The notes below the pieces were generated by a model. It saw only the letters and a list, made by a program, of their open reading frames with translations, had not been told where the DNA came from and searched no databases. Of a stretch of 64,000 nucleotides of DNA, positions 11,663-24,083 are shown piece by piece. Within the stretch, counting starts at the first letter, position 1, and each line of letters starts with the position of its first letter. This stretch comes from Salvator merianae. Its lineage: Eukaryota > Chordata > Lepidosauria > Squamata > Teiidae. A program made the translations under genes and the position numbers. The stretch is from NCBI GenBank assembly GCA_003586115.2, contig QVOM02000049.1, positions 18,994,273 through 19,058,272 on the forward strand, in the 5' to 3' direction.

Positions 11663-12514
11663 GTGAGCAAATCTATATTTCAGAGTTTGCTTTTTGGTTT
11701 ATTCATGTAGAACCATGCAAAATGTGTTTGGGAATGGGGGAAGGGTGAATAGAAGCAAAACTATCTATGGGAATATGACAGTTTGAAAAGTGGTGATTTA
11801 ATATCAGAGTTGTTCATTATTTCTGGAATCAAAAAATACATTTGATTTATTCTGTTGCTGGAAGTGATGCCATTTGAATAAGCCATAAAAATGAATTCCT
11901 GGCCATTTGTAGTTATTAAAGACCCCCAGGCACTTTTTTTTAGAATAAGAGTTGTTAGGGAGTGGCAGTGCTAGCCATGGTATTCTTGCCAAATCTTATT
12001 TTTACATTATTTCTCCTTCACTTTTGTGTAAGGTTCTCAATAAGACAAAGTATGCTATCTTTCCTTCCCCTTCCCCTCCAAATGTTTGGTTCATTGGTTA
12101 GGAATCTTTTACTAGCAGCCCAGTTCCACCCAAAGGTAATAGTTTTGGGCCAGCTCACTATATTTCTCAGAATTAAATAAGGAAAAGAAAAAAAATAAGA
12201 AAGGACCAATAGGAGCACGTGGTGGCATCTCTTGCATTTGCATATGTTGAAAGCTCTGCCACCTACTTTTCCTGCCTGATCTACTAAAAATGAAGGACAT
12301 GCTTGCCTTGGCAAATAAGATTTTTAACAAGTCCCACCAGTACCATGGTGATAACTTAATGTCAAGACAAAGGATCCTGTTTTCAGAATCTGATAATGAA
12401 TTGATGAGTGAAGAAGGCGACCATTTCATAAGGAGATGGACATGCATTTGTAATTATTTTGTAAAGTGATTGGTTTTAATTTTGTTTTGGTGACTGCTAT
12501 TCACTAGGAAAGAA
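11663..12514. other. Intron 2; no recognised gene
   Basis: AT-rich unique-looking sequence. No firm repeat or regulatory assignment. Confidence 0.4.
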
Positions 12515-12985
12515 TCTAGGGGCCTCCCTCCTGTACGCTGGAGCAGAATAAAGGAGGCCCTGCCCCCTCTGCCCTTTTCATCTCTCAGGCTTGGCGCATA
12601 GATCAGCTTAGGATATCCAAAGTGGTGCCCTAGACTGGTTTACCTGTAGACCTCAATAACAATGACTACTGCCAGACCAAGACCAGTATCCCTAATCAAA
12701 GAGGCATGTTGATGGCACACCTCCATAGGCCAGAATATAAGGGGGGACCCTTTTCATTGGCTTTTCAAGAAGCACCACTGGAAACCCCGTTGGAAGTGGC
12801 ATGGTGCTGAAAAGGCTGGGAATGAAAGTTCCTGGCCTTTGAAACCTCCAGCTCTGGTTCTGAGGGCTGGCTCATCTGGTGGCCGGGCTGTCTTAGGCTG
12901 TCCAGTGTGCAGATGGGGCTAATTTGGGCCAACATGGGCCAGACTATATAGCACAGGCTAGTCTATGTGAAAGTGGCCTTATTTG
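12515..12985. mobile_element. Possible diverged MITE
   Basis: The left end GGGGCCTCCCTCCTGTACGC and the right end CTATGTGAAAGTGGCCTTATTTGC region are loosely inverted, and the interior has the GAATGAAAGTTCCTGGCCTT block also present at 41938-41960 in family B. The boundaries are uncertain. Confidence 0.35.
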
Positions 12986-13212
12986 CTTTTTCTTAAACCT
13001 GTTAGTTTTCACATTTGGTTAACTGCCTACAGGCTTCCAATAAATTCAACTGATCACCCCCACAAGTAGATTAGAGATTTTATTCTAATGGATTTTTGAC
13101 CAGGTCTTCAATCAGAATAATTGGTAATGGAACGAAAGATTTCTAGGTTTAGCTAGGATTGTCTGGATACACTTGTAAGACTTTCTACCACCAAACGTTG
13201 GGAAAAATGATA

Positions 13213-13339
13213 TTGGCTATGTCTACATTGCACAATAAAGGCACCTTAATGAGTTCCTCAGGGCAGCTGGTCTCCACTGGGAGTAATAGAAACTGGCCTC
13301 ATTTAAGGTACCATTTCTCCATAATGGAAACGTAGCTAT
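13213..13339. mobile_element. Palindromic MITE of about 127 bp
   Basis: The left arm TGGCTATGTCTACATTGCAC with AATAAAGGCACCTTAATGAG following is inversely matched by CTCATTTAAGGTACCATTTC and then TCCATAATGGAAACGTAGCTA on the right. Arms are about 40 bp with mismatches. Confidence 0.55.
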
Positions 13340-13608
13340 TGTCTCCATCACACTTACCCTATTCTTCAAAGAAGGTTCCAAAAGTAAGGTGTAAGGAGCA
13401 TAACTGTACCATACTAAGACCTCAAGGAGGATGGAACTGCCAGCCCTTTTTTTTTAATGCAGTACAAGCAAGTCTTTGTGCATTGTGAGACAGTACTAAT
13501 GGAACACAATGCTCTGACGCTGTTCTCAAGCATTTGCTTTCTGGCGAACCTGCATGTCCCTACCTTTCATTGTGTTTTGCTCAAAAGTGGGCTAAAAATG
13601 TCCCCAGA

Positions 13609-13957
13609 TGAGGATGTGTAAATTTCAATTTGCTTCTGAAAAATTGTACAAACTTTCATTTTCGCAAATTTTCGCATCAAAATGAAAATGACTTTTTTCA
13701 TATTTACAGTTTTTGATTGGAATGAAACGGCCTCTTCTTTTGTGAAATGAAATGGTTATTGAATTTTCGCATTTTCGGTGTGTTTAAATCATGAAAATGG
13801 CATTTTTAATGTCATTTTCAATGGGAAAACATTATGAAAACCACAAAAATGAATGCAAAACATGCATTTTTGACAATGAAATTCCGTGACGAAATGAAAA
13901 CACAAATTTTTGTTCAAAAATGAATCAAAAATGATTTTTTTTCATGCGTATCCCTAC
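13609..13957. mobile_element. hAT-like MITE with an AAAATTCGC-word interior
   Basis: Ends are TGAGGATGTG and GTATCCCTAC; flanks TCCCCAGA (13601-13608) and CCCCCAGA (13958-13965) match at 7 of 8 bases. The interior is a run of degenerate words such as AATTTTCGCA, ATGAAAATG and GAAATGAAA. It belongs structurally with the TAGGGATGTGCA-ended elements at 26393, 53640 and 62195. Confidence 0.6.
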
Positions 13958-14027
13958 CCCCCAGACACTGACTAAAGCCTGTGATTCTCCCAGCACTGTA
14001 TTGGCATTTCTAATATAGACCCGGATA

Positions 14028-14119
14028 AATGAGGCCTGCTATAGTCTGCACCAGTTCTCAGATGACAAGCCCCTATTCTGGGATATAATCTAGAATAAGG
14101 CCCAATGCAGAAAGGGTCC
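14028..14119. mobile_element. Short MITE, same family as 37171-37281 and 43419-43541
   Basis: The block GCCTGCTATAGTCTGCACCA, then CCCCTATTCTGGGATATAAT and finally TGCAGAAAGGGTCC is the reverse complement of the copy at 37171-37281. Confidence 0.55.
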
Positions 14120-14430
14120 AAGAAAGACATGATGAACCAGTTTATGTCATTGAGAACAGACATTTTCTTGTATTCTAGAGTTGTTTGTTTTAAAATCTTT
14201 TCTCATGTGTTTGCCTGAATTTAGATTTTCCTTACATTCAAACAACATTCAGACAACATTCCAAATCTGTCTCCTTGTGTTTCTGTTTTATGGTGAAGAA
14301 GGACTGAATCTTCCATGATACACGATGCACAGGTGTATAAGGCACATCTATCATTTGGCAAGAAATATTTCTGAACAATAAATTTAAAAAAGAGGACACA
14401 GAGTGATTTTAGGAGAGCATTTTTAAACAA

Positions 14431-14558
14431 GGCTGCATCCAGACATTGCTTACTTATTCCATTGTATTTGGATATTCCAGAATAAAGCACTTCCAGGAAT
14501 TCTTTATTTTGGAATATCCAAATATAGTGGAATAAGTAAGCAACGTCTGGATGCAGCC
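14431..14558. mobile_element. Near-perfect palindromic MITE (family C, copy 1)
   Basis: It begins GGCTGCATCCAGACATTGCT and ends in the inverse, AGCAACGTCTGGATGCAGCC. The arms, about 58 bp each, are almost fully complementary through ATTTGGATATTCCAGAATAA and its mate, leaving a short central loop. The 2nd copy is at 58761-58878. Confidence 0.8.
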
Positions 14559-14718
14559 AAGTCTTCTAGATGTGAAATACAGTAACTACTGTTTAGATAA
14601 ATTAGCAGCTTAGTGTGATTGGATAACCAAAAACGTGAAGCAACATCGGTGACAATTCATGCTACGCATGTGCAAAATAGCCCAAACTCAGAATGTTCCA
14701 AGTCAGAATGTGGCATAC

Positions 14719-15217
14719 TAAGACTGCGTTCACATACAGGTTTTGGTTTTTTTTAAGGAAAGAATGCCTTTGAGGCAGTTTAGAGTTGGTTTGCAGGTGA
14801 GATCAATCAGGTTGTATCTCCACCTCTCTGTTGAGCTGGCTCTGTGGGGGGAGTCACCACAGAAAAAGATGCCCTCCTCCAGACCATTTTGGAGGAAAGA
14901 AGCACCCCAGAATAGTACCTCCCCTGTGCAAAATGGGAGAAAATTCCCTGCACAAGACATTGGCGATCACACTGGTAAAGGGGCCAAAGTGATGGGGTAG
15001 AAACAGTTTCCTTCTTGGATCCCCAGGGGCATCCTGGAACAGTAAGTGGAGATGCATCCTCACACACCAGTCTCCCTGTCATGGACCATCTAGGAAGGGT
15101 AGGATGCTTGGGGGAGGGGCTGAGAGGTATGATGCAGTTGTTAGTGTTGCTTTTCTACACCTCCCACCCCAGGAACGGCTTGTGCATGCATCCCACCCAC
15201 ATGGGGATGTAGCCTAA
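14719..15217. mobile_element. Possible 500-bp MITE
   Basis: The left end TAAGACTGCGTTCACAT and the right end ATGGGGATGTAGCCTAA are imperfect inverted repeats. Three overlapping ORFs of 69-91 codons in the interior lie in different frames and strands and have no motif. Confidence 0.35.
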
Positions 15218-16304
15218 GGGACACAGTGGGGGTTGCAACAGCCACATTGCTTGAAACGAAGCTGATACTGGTGGTTTCCCTTACGCGCACTTTAGCATCA
15301 GCTTCCATCCTTTTCTGAGCTATGTTTTCTGCCTTGCTTGAGCCTAAGCAGGATTAAATAGTCACTTAGCATTGAAAATGTGGTTACCAATCTAAGGTTT
15401 TGCACTTCTTCCATGGGTCCTCTGTTGCAGAATGTATTTAAATAACCACACCTCCTCTTCTAATATACATCATCATCATCATCATCATCATCATCATTAT
15501 CATTATTATTATTACTATTATTATTTAAATTGTACTGATTTTTTTTCCAGGTATAGGTGTTGAACCTTTCTTTGGTTGTGTTGCTGCGGTTTGAATGGGG
15601 ACACTTCACTATATAATTGATTGATGCAACTCTCTTTGCACTTTTGAACTATCTAGGGCTGTAGCAATTATCGTAAAGAGGCACAGTATTTGTGGGTACT
15701 CCACAGTGGCTAGTCATGTAATTAAAGGTCTTTTTGTCATTCACTGGAGTTCACCAGCTAAGTGCCGTGTTGGTCTTTTGTTTGACCAAACCACTCAAGA
15801 AGGCTCATTGATCCCAAGTTTTGTTTTAGTAATGAAGTTCTGTTTGGGTCATATATCCACTGGAAGGCTTTGCTAAACATTAGTTTGGGTTTTAATATGG
15901 TGAAATATTGTTCTTATCGTCTATCTCTTTAAAATTTCTGAAATTCATATTCTGCCTTTCTTCTATCATGGAGGCCAAGGTGGTATACCTGGAATTCTCA
16001 GGAGGTCTTGCATCAGACACTGGCTTAGGTTTATCATCTGCTCCCTATTTCAAGGAGTTCTTTCTTATTTAAGGTCAAAATGTAGTGCTCTTTTTGAAGC
16101 TAATCAGAAGCATAGACAGTTTCTTTAGGGAGGCTTGGGGCTGGGCCAGGACCATTGATGGCAGTAAGCAACATACAGAATGATGGGAAAGAAACTTCAC
16201 ATTGTACTACATTCCGCTGGAAAACATTTTGCAGTCCCTTGGGCCAGATGGCAGACTGTATTGCAGTAGGAACTACAACTCCCATGAAACCTGGGAATCA
16301 AAAG

Positions 16305-16306
<2 letters not shown>
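15218..16306. other. Intron 2; no gene; (ATC)n-(ATT)n tract
   Basis: A trinucleotide tract at 15470-15527 changes from ATC to ATT repeats. The remaining sequence is unassigned. Confidence 0.45.

Positions 16307-16347
<41 letters not shown>
16307..16347. repeat. (CA)n microsatellite
   Basis: About 20 uninterrupted CA units. Confidence 0.95.
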
Positions 16348-16348
<1 letters not shown>

Positions 16349-16679
16349 GGCATACTTTATTTTGAGATATACTCTCCCATAAATTCTATAAATATTGTAA
16401 CTTGCTTATAAAGGCAGTTTAGATGATAAATATATTAAAGAAGGAAATGTTGTCCATTACAGAGTCTTCTAATAAAGTGTTGATAATGTGAGTTATGCAG
16501 TAGTACTTGTATATCATTTTTAAAAGGTCTTCACTTCAAACATGTTCAGTAGTTTGGGACTTTTCAGCAGGTAATCCCATAAAACTACCCAAACTCTGAC
16601 CTACTAAACTTTAGCAAGATATACCATGGGATTTTGAGGTCTTTAAGAAATGTAGAAAATGAATGACATGAAAAATAGT

Positions 16680-16795
16680 AATAATAGGCTACTGCTTTAT
16701 TGTGTGCCTTTTACATTCTGTTTTTTATTGTTGCAAGCTGCTCTGAGACCTTCGGGTATAGGGCGGGATAAAAATGCAAATAAAAATTAAATAGT
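16680..16795 (+). mobile_element. CR1/L2-type LINE 3' tail fragment
   Basis: The block TTATTGTTGCAAGCTGCTCT is followed by GAGACCTTCGGGTATAGGGC and GGGATAAAAATGCAAATAAA, a typical 3' end of reptile CR1/L2-clade LINEs. Better-preserved longer copies are at 42610, 50610 and 57195. Confidence 0.7.
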
Positions 16796-17459
16796 TATAA
16801 TATAGTGACAGTTATAACAGTAATAGTTATAGTAAAAATAGTGATATAAAGCAGAGGGTTTAAATGTCTCCTGACCCTGAACCAGCTCAAGCCACTACTG
16901 TAGGACAGGATACATTGTTGTGAGTGTGGGATTTCCAAAACTCATGGCTCCCTGTCCCCTTGTTTTGGTCCACGGTAACTGTTTAGCTGCTGAAGTTGAA
17001 GCACACAGGGAGCCAGTGGTTGCAAATGGCTGTAAAAATGACAGCACCACCAGCAGCTCCCAAGACAGGCTCAAGAAATAGCTGTTTGAATGGTCCTCTG
17101 GGATAGCAAAAATGTGCCTGTGGCAGCTCCCTCTTCCTGCCAGTTTGACAGAAGTGAGGCCAGTTCCACACTTATGTAGTAAGGATCGGAGTGTCCTGAG
17201 CTGATCTGGACAAGGAGTCCATTCAAGGTGCAGATGGATCCTTTCCTGAACTGAAACAAGACTGCCTGCATTGAGATGACTGTTCCAGTCTACCTCCCAC
17301 ACTGGTTATCATAGTTTACAGCAGGCTCAGAACTGACTCTGAAGCATCTGACAGCAAGGCACAAGAATTCCTGGCCTATAGAGCTCCAGGGGATCCATTT
17401 TGGTGGTTTAACAAGATACGCTGCTGAAATTGGTCCCTTGAGGTAAACTGGACCACAGA
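16796..17459. other. Intron 2; no recognised gene
   Basis: A 135-codon minus ORF at 16895-17302 has no recognisable domain and no splice context. Possibly an old repeat. Confidence 0.35.
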
Positions 17460-17665
17460 CAGGCTCCGTCTGCACCCTTCCTATGCCAGTTCACCACCAC
17501 CTAGTACACCAGTATATTAGACTAAGTGATAATTTTGGTTTGTTCTGGTCTACACTGTGCAGACAGACTGTACTAGGAGGGGGAGGGGCCTCCCTTAGAC
17601 CACACCAGTGTTGCGGAAGGGAGGCCCTCAGTCTCCTTAGCAGTAAGTGCAGAAATGGCTTAGGT
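17460..17665. mobile_element. MITE family B fragment
   Basis: Contains CTAGTACACCAGTATATTAG, a GAGGGGCCTCCCTTAGACCA block shared with 20770-20790, and the family's right-end word GTAAGTGCAGAAATGGC. Confidence 0.5.
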
Positions 17666-18984
17666 ATAAACAGACTCATATATCACCTGCTCTTAACAGC
17701 CTCTTCTCATGTTCCCGGTCTTCAAAGGTGTAGTGTATCCATCCTGAATCCTTATCCTGTTTGATCTGCCTGCAGAGGTTGGCTTATTTCTAAACTTGCT
17801 TGAAGTTTAATCCTGTAACTGCTGCCTGATCTCGTGGGTCCTGTCCTGCTTCTCACTCTGACTCTGACTCTGCTCAGTGGAGCACAAGGAAGAAAGATGC
17901 CCCACATGAGGGAGGGAGGGTCGGTTATATTTTAAATATATTTTAGATTATCTGAAGCCCTCTGCTATTTATCTTCTCCATTTTTCTGCCCCCTCGCTGT
18001 CCTCCACTTTGTCTCAGAAGGGGTGTCCTCTTCCTCCGATCCTAAATTCTATTAAGCTTTATTCCTTTAACAATATATGATGTTAGATGATTAGGGACCA
18101 AAAATAATTAATGGGGTTTTAGGTCTGGGGGCTCTTTATGTTTCCATAAACATCGGCTTTTAGATACTCTGAGATGCAATCTGAGCAATTTCCTTGATCT
18201 TTTACTGGAGCTGGTAAATCATTTATTAGGGTAGCCTTTTTACAAAGTTCTGCTTTTGAAAAAACCCAATAAAATCTATTTATCATAAAATACTGTACTA
18301 CCAGCCATCTTCAAAGTTATTCATGTACAGTACTGTATTAATTATCAGCTAACAGTTGCCTTGAAAATGGTTTGGTCTTTTCCAGCATCCTGGCTCCCCT
18401 CTATCTTTGCCTTGTAAATACAGGAATACGGGAGCCAGGAAATATTTGTGTATGAGTATGTATTAAAGTACGGTTTTCCTGGATTTTTGTTCCTTTTTTT
18501 TTTTAAGTAAACAAACTTACTGTTCCCTCTGACAATAGATCTCTTCACACTGTGATCATTTGTAATATGATGATTATGCCCATACACCAATTTAGAAAAT
18601 ATCTTAAATCTTTTTTATTTTTAATGCAAGAATCAAAGAGTATAACAGAGACACTCCGCTGTCCACTTAACTTCAGTGATGCTACAGTCATTTAGCTGGG
18701 ATGCAAATTGTCCTCTCTCTGAAAGACCAGTTCCACTTCTCCTCCTTGCAGCAAAGCCCACTCCTCTGCAGCTAATATTTCTGAGGGAGAGAAGTTGCTA
18801 CTGGCAATTTCCTTCTGCAGCAAACTGACAATCCTCACAAATCAGAACGGGACTTTGACTTCCACTCAGCTTTTCCACTGTCTATGTTCTCCCCTGAGTT
18901 GTTTGGAGTGAAGAGGGAAGTCTTCACCTATCATCAACTTAGGGACCCTAAACAGAGGCCCAGGCATAGTCATTGCCACTTCGG
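17666..18984. other. Intron 2; no recognised gene
   Basis: Unassigned sequence with a possible LINE remnant at 17900-17960 (GAGGGAGGGTCGGTTATATT, compare 57626-57650). Confidence 0.35.
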
Positions 18985-19188
18985 TCTTGTCCACACCTAA
19001 ATTTTAATCCGGCTTCAGTTCCCCTTAAGAGTGAGAGAACACATCAGCAAAGTGGCTAATCATTTTCTTTCCACGTTATGTGGATTTTCTGAGTTAGATA
19101 ATGCCAAAAGAAAACAGTTTGTTACTTTGGAAATGCGTTATCTGAAAGTGGACTGGAGCTGGTTTAAAATTAGTTGTAGATGTGACCT
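18985..19188. mobile_element. Inverted-repeat MITE (family H, copy 1)
   Basis: The left end GTCCACACCTAAATTTTAAT then CCGGCTTCAGT is inversely matched by ACTGGAGCTGGTTTAAAATT and AGTTGTAGATGTGAC on the right, about 33 bp with mismatches. A truncated copy is at 28045-28180, with the shared block GAGAGAACACATCA. Confidence 0.55.
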
Positions 19189-20734
19189 TACTTTCACCCC
19201 AGCGGAACTACAGAAAGAATTTACTTATAGTAAGGTGCACTGTAAAAAGTATGAGAATTTTGCGTATTGCGTTAAATTGAGTTTCTTTGGATTATGAATG
19301 GATGTGTCAGACAGATAATAGACACAATATCTCAGAGAAGAAGTGGGTAATGGATATTTAGTGCATTTTGCTGGTGAATCTACAGGTGAATCTGTGTATT
19401 GCATTTCCTGTTTCATTGTGATCCCAACCCCTGCCCTTGGTTTTGCCCACAATTTGTGTTCTGGACTATTGTTGGATCCCACACGGAACAGAAAAAGCAT
19501 CCCCATCTTAATTTTGATTAACTCAACCACAACTGCTATTTAGCAACCATAATTCCCTGAGTTCTGATATGTTAAATCTAATTCAACCAATAATTTGGAG
19601 TATAGCTTACCTGATGTTGTTGCGGTGGTTTCATTAAACCCTGTGGGCACCTGCCTATGTGTAAAATAGTTTTAAAAATAGTCCCCTTGAGAAGATTTTT
19701 TAACATTTATTTGCACATGATTTCCTTAGCAGGCAAACCAATTTTTAGAGGAAAAACAGGAGTTAATTGTAAGCACTGCAGCCGTAGTAACATTGTTTTT
19801 AATAAAAACAATAAACTCTTTTTTTAATAACACACAAGTGATTTGATATTGAAATAAATGCAGATGCTTCTTTACACAGTGTATTCCCTGTTGTGCTTTC
19901 TTAAACACCTTCACATATGGTTTGCCTCATTCCTGTGAAACTGCTTGTTGTTTATGTCATACAAACAGAACAGATTGATTTTACACTGAGTAAGTAAGGA
20001 GCAGAATGAATTATCCATTGGAAGCAAATAATTGCCTGAGTGTTTAAAATATTTGAAATTAATCTTGGCTGCTTGGGGAAGAAAAAAAAAAGACATGTTT
20101 ATTCCTGCACTCTCGTTTACATTTTGTTTAGGCTCTGGGTTAAAAAAAAGAAGTTCCCACTTTACTGCTGTTCAAAATGTTCAGTTTGTTACCATTTCTA
20201 AAACTCTCAAAATCAACAAGAATAAGCAATCGGATTTCCTTTTGATCTTATGGGAATGTGTATAACGTATGTCATACTCCTAAAGGCTTTTAAAATGCCT
20301 TTTCCTGGCTGAACCTTTGCTTGGCAAATTATTTTATTCATCAATTGTTAATCCTTTTATCACTGTTTTACTTCTCTGCTCCTTACCTGATATGCAGGCA
20401 TACTTAATGGATGGTTTCATACATAAAAGATATGTATTGCGTTACATTTTATGTAGGTCCCGTGCAGGGTCACCAGTAAGACACTTTGAGTAATGACTTT
20501 GAAAAACATTATATCAGCATCTCTTCCACTATGGGCTGCCTGAAATCACAAGCCCCTGGTTTGTATTTCCCCCATCTCCTTATGGATGGCCCAGGCCACA
20601 GAAGGGTATGAAGAGGTATAAACCAGTTGGCCTGTTATAGCTAAGACCATCTCATTCTGGGAGAGTCTTGATAAAAGATCTTGAATCACATGCAAATATC
20701 AGTGGGTTCGAGAAGAATGGATGTAAAGTCTCTG
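19189..20734. other. Intron 2; no recognised gene
   Basis: AT-rich and mostly repeat-poor, with A-runs near 20082. No exon-like segment with consistent splice sites was found. Confidence 0.4.
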
Positions 20735-20870
20735 GCATGGCTGAGATTTGGGGTGATTCTGTCCTGTCTGGAGCCTCCTTTAGACCACACCAGCATGTGG
20801 AAGAGAGGCTCCTAGTACGCTTACTGGTCCAGTATTCCAACAAGCATGGAATCACCCTCGCATATAGCAG
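20735..20870. mobile_element. MITE family B fragment
   Basis: Contains GGAGCCTCCTTTAGACCACA and CCAGCATGTGGAAGAGAGGC, matching the 17580-17640 fragment. Confidence 0.4.
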
Positions 20871-21082
20871 GTCACCTGAACCAAAAGATCTGAATCGGCA
20901 GTAACAGCATTTGCTAGGGGCAATCTCTCACTTCCTGGCTGCACTGCCTTAATAAGTTTTTTTTGGTGGTTGTTCCTACTGGTTGAAACCTTCCCAACAA
21001 TGTTCTGTTGATGTCAAGAAAATGGAGTATCTGTCCAGACGTCTTTAGACTAGGCTGGGGCAGAAATGCTACTGGCAAACAA

Positions 21083-21083
21083 G

Positions 21084-21111
<28 letters not shown>
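21083..21111. repeat. (GT)n microsatellite
   Basis: About 14 uninterrupted GT units. Confidence 0.95.
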
Positions 21112-21115
<4 letters not shown>

Positions 21116-21189
21116 GTGCCACCAACATCACTTCTGAGGTTTGGATGACATAGCAATTAAGTATTAGGCCTTTTGATGTACTATTTTTT

Positions 21190-21400
21190 ATTTAGGAAGT
21201 GGGTAACTCAGTGGTACAGCAAACTGTCTGGAAAGCAGAGGGCTGCCAGTTTGACCCCCAGCCTCTCCCCAGAAGTAGACAGTGGCAAACCACTTCTGCA
21301 TCTCTGCCAAGCAAACTGCCTAGAAGTGCCCATGGAGGTGCCCATGCGGTCAACCAGGAATTGGTCATGGCAACAACAATAATTTTTATTTTACTAGGAG
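21190..21400 (+). mobile_element. tRNA-derived SINE
   Basis: A-box-like GTAACTCAGTGGTACAGCAA and B-box-like GCCAGTTTGACCCCCAG are spaced as in a tRNA. The body has ACTTCTGCATCTCTGCCAAG and the tail is A/T-rich (ACAACAATAATTTTTATTTT). It is not a functional tRNA gene: no acceptor stem pairs. Confidence 0.6.
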
Positions 21401-22434
21401 CAGTGTCTACTGAATTGACTGCAGTCTTTTCTGAAGTGCAATAAATAATGTAATGATGAAGATGATTACTTTTTTTCCTGTAATACAGTCCACATCCATG
21501 TCTATAATTCCTTCTTTTCCAAAAACTAGCTCACAAAATCTGCCCATTTGCCTTCTGTCTGTTTTATAAAGTGCCAACGTAAAAAAAGAGCAAATTATAG
21601 AGATATGGCAGTGAACTACAGTGTACAATTATTTGAAATTACAACACCTGGCTATAACATTTTAATATTTGACTTTTTATTTTAGCGGGGTCTGTTATTG
21701 AAAGCTCTGCTGTAGTTGATGGCTGAAAACAGACATATACTATATGTCTGTGCTTTGTTTTTAATCCATATAATATTTGGTTTACTGTGTGAACCCAGGA
21801 TGTCCCTTAATTATCTCGGATTAAACAGTATACCTAAGTGGGTTTACTTATTGTTATTGGTGTAAAGGAGAATCAGCCAAAACTCAAGTATTCAGTTGAA
21901 ATGAAGGCTTTGAGTAGAACTGGCGTTGGACAGATCAGACCCAGTCTGCATATCTTCCTGATGCAGTTGGGAAGACGAAGACTGAGGTGACCAAAATTAA
22001 TAGAACTGAGTGACAGTAATCCAACATGACACAAAAGATAAGGTTCAGATATGCGGCAACTGCTGGAAAGAGATGGAGATTTTGCAGTGAAGATGAAAGG
22101 TATATCTAATATATGTGATGAAAGGCCATGAACCTGGACATTTGGCAATCTTGAATTTTAGATGTTCCACAAATCTCAAATGACCGACAAAGCAGATAAG
22201 TGAAATGTTTTAGCTGCATTCCCCTTTTGTACAGGAGATTATGATTTATATTTTGAGGGACTCCAAATGCTGTAAACCTGTTCTATTGTATTGTAGTATT
22301 TGTGTTGTATTCTGCAATTTTTATCTTGCCGTTCTTCAGGGATTTCATGGGGATGATCATTATTCTCTTCTCTTCTGTTTTAACTCACTTTTCTCCCCCC
22401 CCCCTCTTTTCTATGGTTGCTTTGCTTCACCCAG
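21401..22434. other. Intron 2, last part; no recognised gene
   Basis: Unassigned AT-rich DNA. A long pyrimidine tract at about 22385-22434 forms the acceptor region of the next exon. Confidence 0.45.
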
Positions 22435-22503
22435 TTTTGACTCTATAAGACAGCCACCAAAAAGACTGTGTCAGCAGCAGGAACTTCCAGTAGTGCTACA
22501 GAG
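22435..22503 (+). CDS. Internal exon 3 of the large-intron gene
   Basis: Seen: a strong pyrimidine tract (CTCCCCCCCCCCTCTTTTC, then TGCTTTGCTTCACCCAG) precedes the exon and GAG|GTAGGA follows. The 69-bp exon is symmetric in phase 2: its first T completes the TG left by exon 2, giving Cys. It then reads 22 codons beginning FDSIRQPPKRLCQQQELPVV and ending LQ, and leaves AG. The peptide is Pro/Gln-rich and basic, probably a cytosolic linker. The length is a multiple of three, so skipping it would keep the frame, as in a cassette exon. Confidence rests on splice-site quality and phase, not on homology. Confidence 0.65.
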
Positions 22504-24018
22504 GTAGGAGCCACACCTTTTATACAGCAGTACTTCTCAACCATCAAAAGTATCACAGCCGTGGAATGAAAGTTCTACTGATGCAAAGTTTCATCCATCC
22601 AGTCATCCATCACATTGGAAGTTAGTTATTGTTTGAGCCAATGATTACCTAGCCCAGGTGGCAATTGCCCCCAGTAATTTTCCTCCTCTGCCACTGTCAG
22701 TCTATACAGTGGTCGAAGAGGCAAATATAAAGGTGTGTTTCTTCCTCTAAGAAGATCATTGTGCCTTGTGTTTAGGGCAGGTCTGAGGGAGATTTCACAT
22801 CCTGGGGTAATTGGTAGACCCAATGTGGAGGAACCTATTTGCCTACTGGGCCACAGGGGCACTCTAGGATCACCTGGAGTCTATTGTTATATTTGTAACC
22901 TCAGTTTTGGTTAATCCAAACTTGGTGCCTCAGCATTTCCGATTTTAACAAAGAAATGTTTGACTGAAGTCAGAATCAAATGTAAATGAAGACACTGGTT
23001 AGCATGCATCAGAGCTGCATAGGCTTTAATCCCATCTTAACTGTGAAGATATAGGTGGCCTTGGGTGTGAGAAACGTAACAAATCAGGCATTGAAGAAAT
23101 AGATTATTTCTCATGTACATTCCTGCTACCTTGGGGTAAAAAGCTGGTTTGGCTTCAGGACAGAGAAGGCAGCCTCTTCTTTCAGTCTGTTCAGGTATCA
23201 GGAGTGATGGGCTAGTCTCACAGCCATTTAGTTATGAATACCTAGCCAGAACTACAAAATAAAAGTGCTTTAAGGAGTTCAATAGGTGCAAAACTAAAGT
23301 ATCAGGGCTGCAAACATTTATGGAACATGTATTTGCATATGAGTCAGAGTTGCAGTTCAGACTCAATTCATTCTGAAGAAATCCCATTTACTGTAATGGG
23401 ATTATTCTAGAGGATATGCTAGTACCTGTAGAATCATACAACAACACAGATGAAAGAAACTTGAAAGTCATCAATTCCCTTTGGGGCAGGTTTCTGTTAA
23501 CACAAATATTTCTATCAGTTCAATAGCATCCAGATGTTTTATATGCTTCAGATATCCCATTTCACCCAGATTAGTGACTGTATACCGTAAGAAGAGAAAG
23601 CATAAGAAACATGTGAAAGACGTAATGGATCAATTGTAATGCACATATTTTGCATGCAGAAGGTTTCTGGCATCTCCATTTGAATATAATTCAGGTAATA
23701 AAAGTGGTTGGAACCTCCTCCTGAAACCTTGGAGACCTGTGGTTAGTTGGAAAGGCAATACCGGGATAGATGAATCAATCATCTGATTCTGCCTAAGGTA
23801 ATTTGATATGTTCATGATATCTATTACAAATGCCTCTAGGATACCTTTCCCAACTTCATTCACATCAGAGGCTATGGTACTTGCCCCAACCAGCCATGAG
23901 TTGGTAGGATTTGAACTGTACCAACAGCTAGAAGGCACCAGGGTGGAAGAATATAGCTCCTTCTCGTACTAGTTCATTACCATGGCACTAGATCAAAGGG
24001 AGAAGTTGTAGGTATGTA
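22504..24018. other. Intron 3, first part; no recognised gene
   Basis: Unassigned sequence; no exon-like segment compatible in phase was seen. Confidence 0.4.
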
Positions 24019-24019
24019 G

Positions 24020-24081
<62 letters not shown>
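24019..24081. repeat. (TA)n-(CA)n microsatellite
   Basis: About 10 TA units pass directly into about 20 AC units. Confidence 0.95.

Positions 24082-24083
<2 letters not shown>

Noticed and set aside
21196..21260. Possible tRNA gene
   Set aside because: A and B box-like words are present, but the acceptor stem does not pair and the body continues as a SINE.
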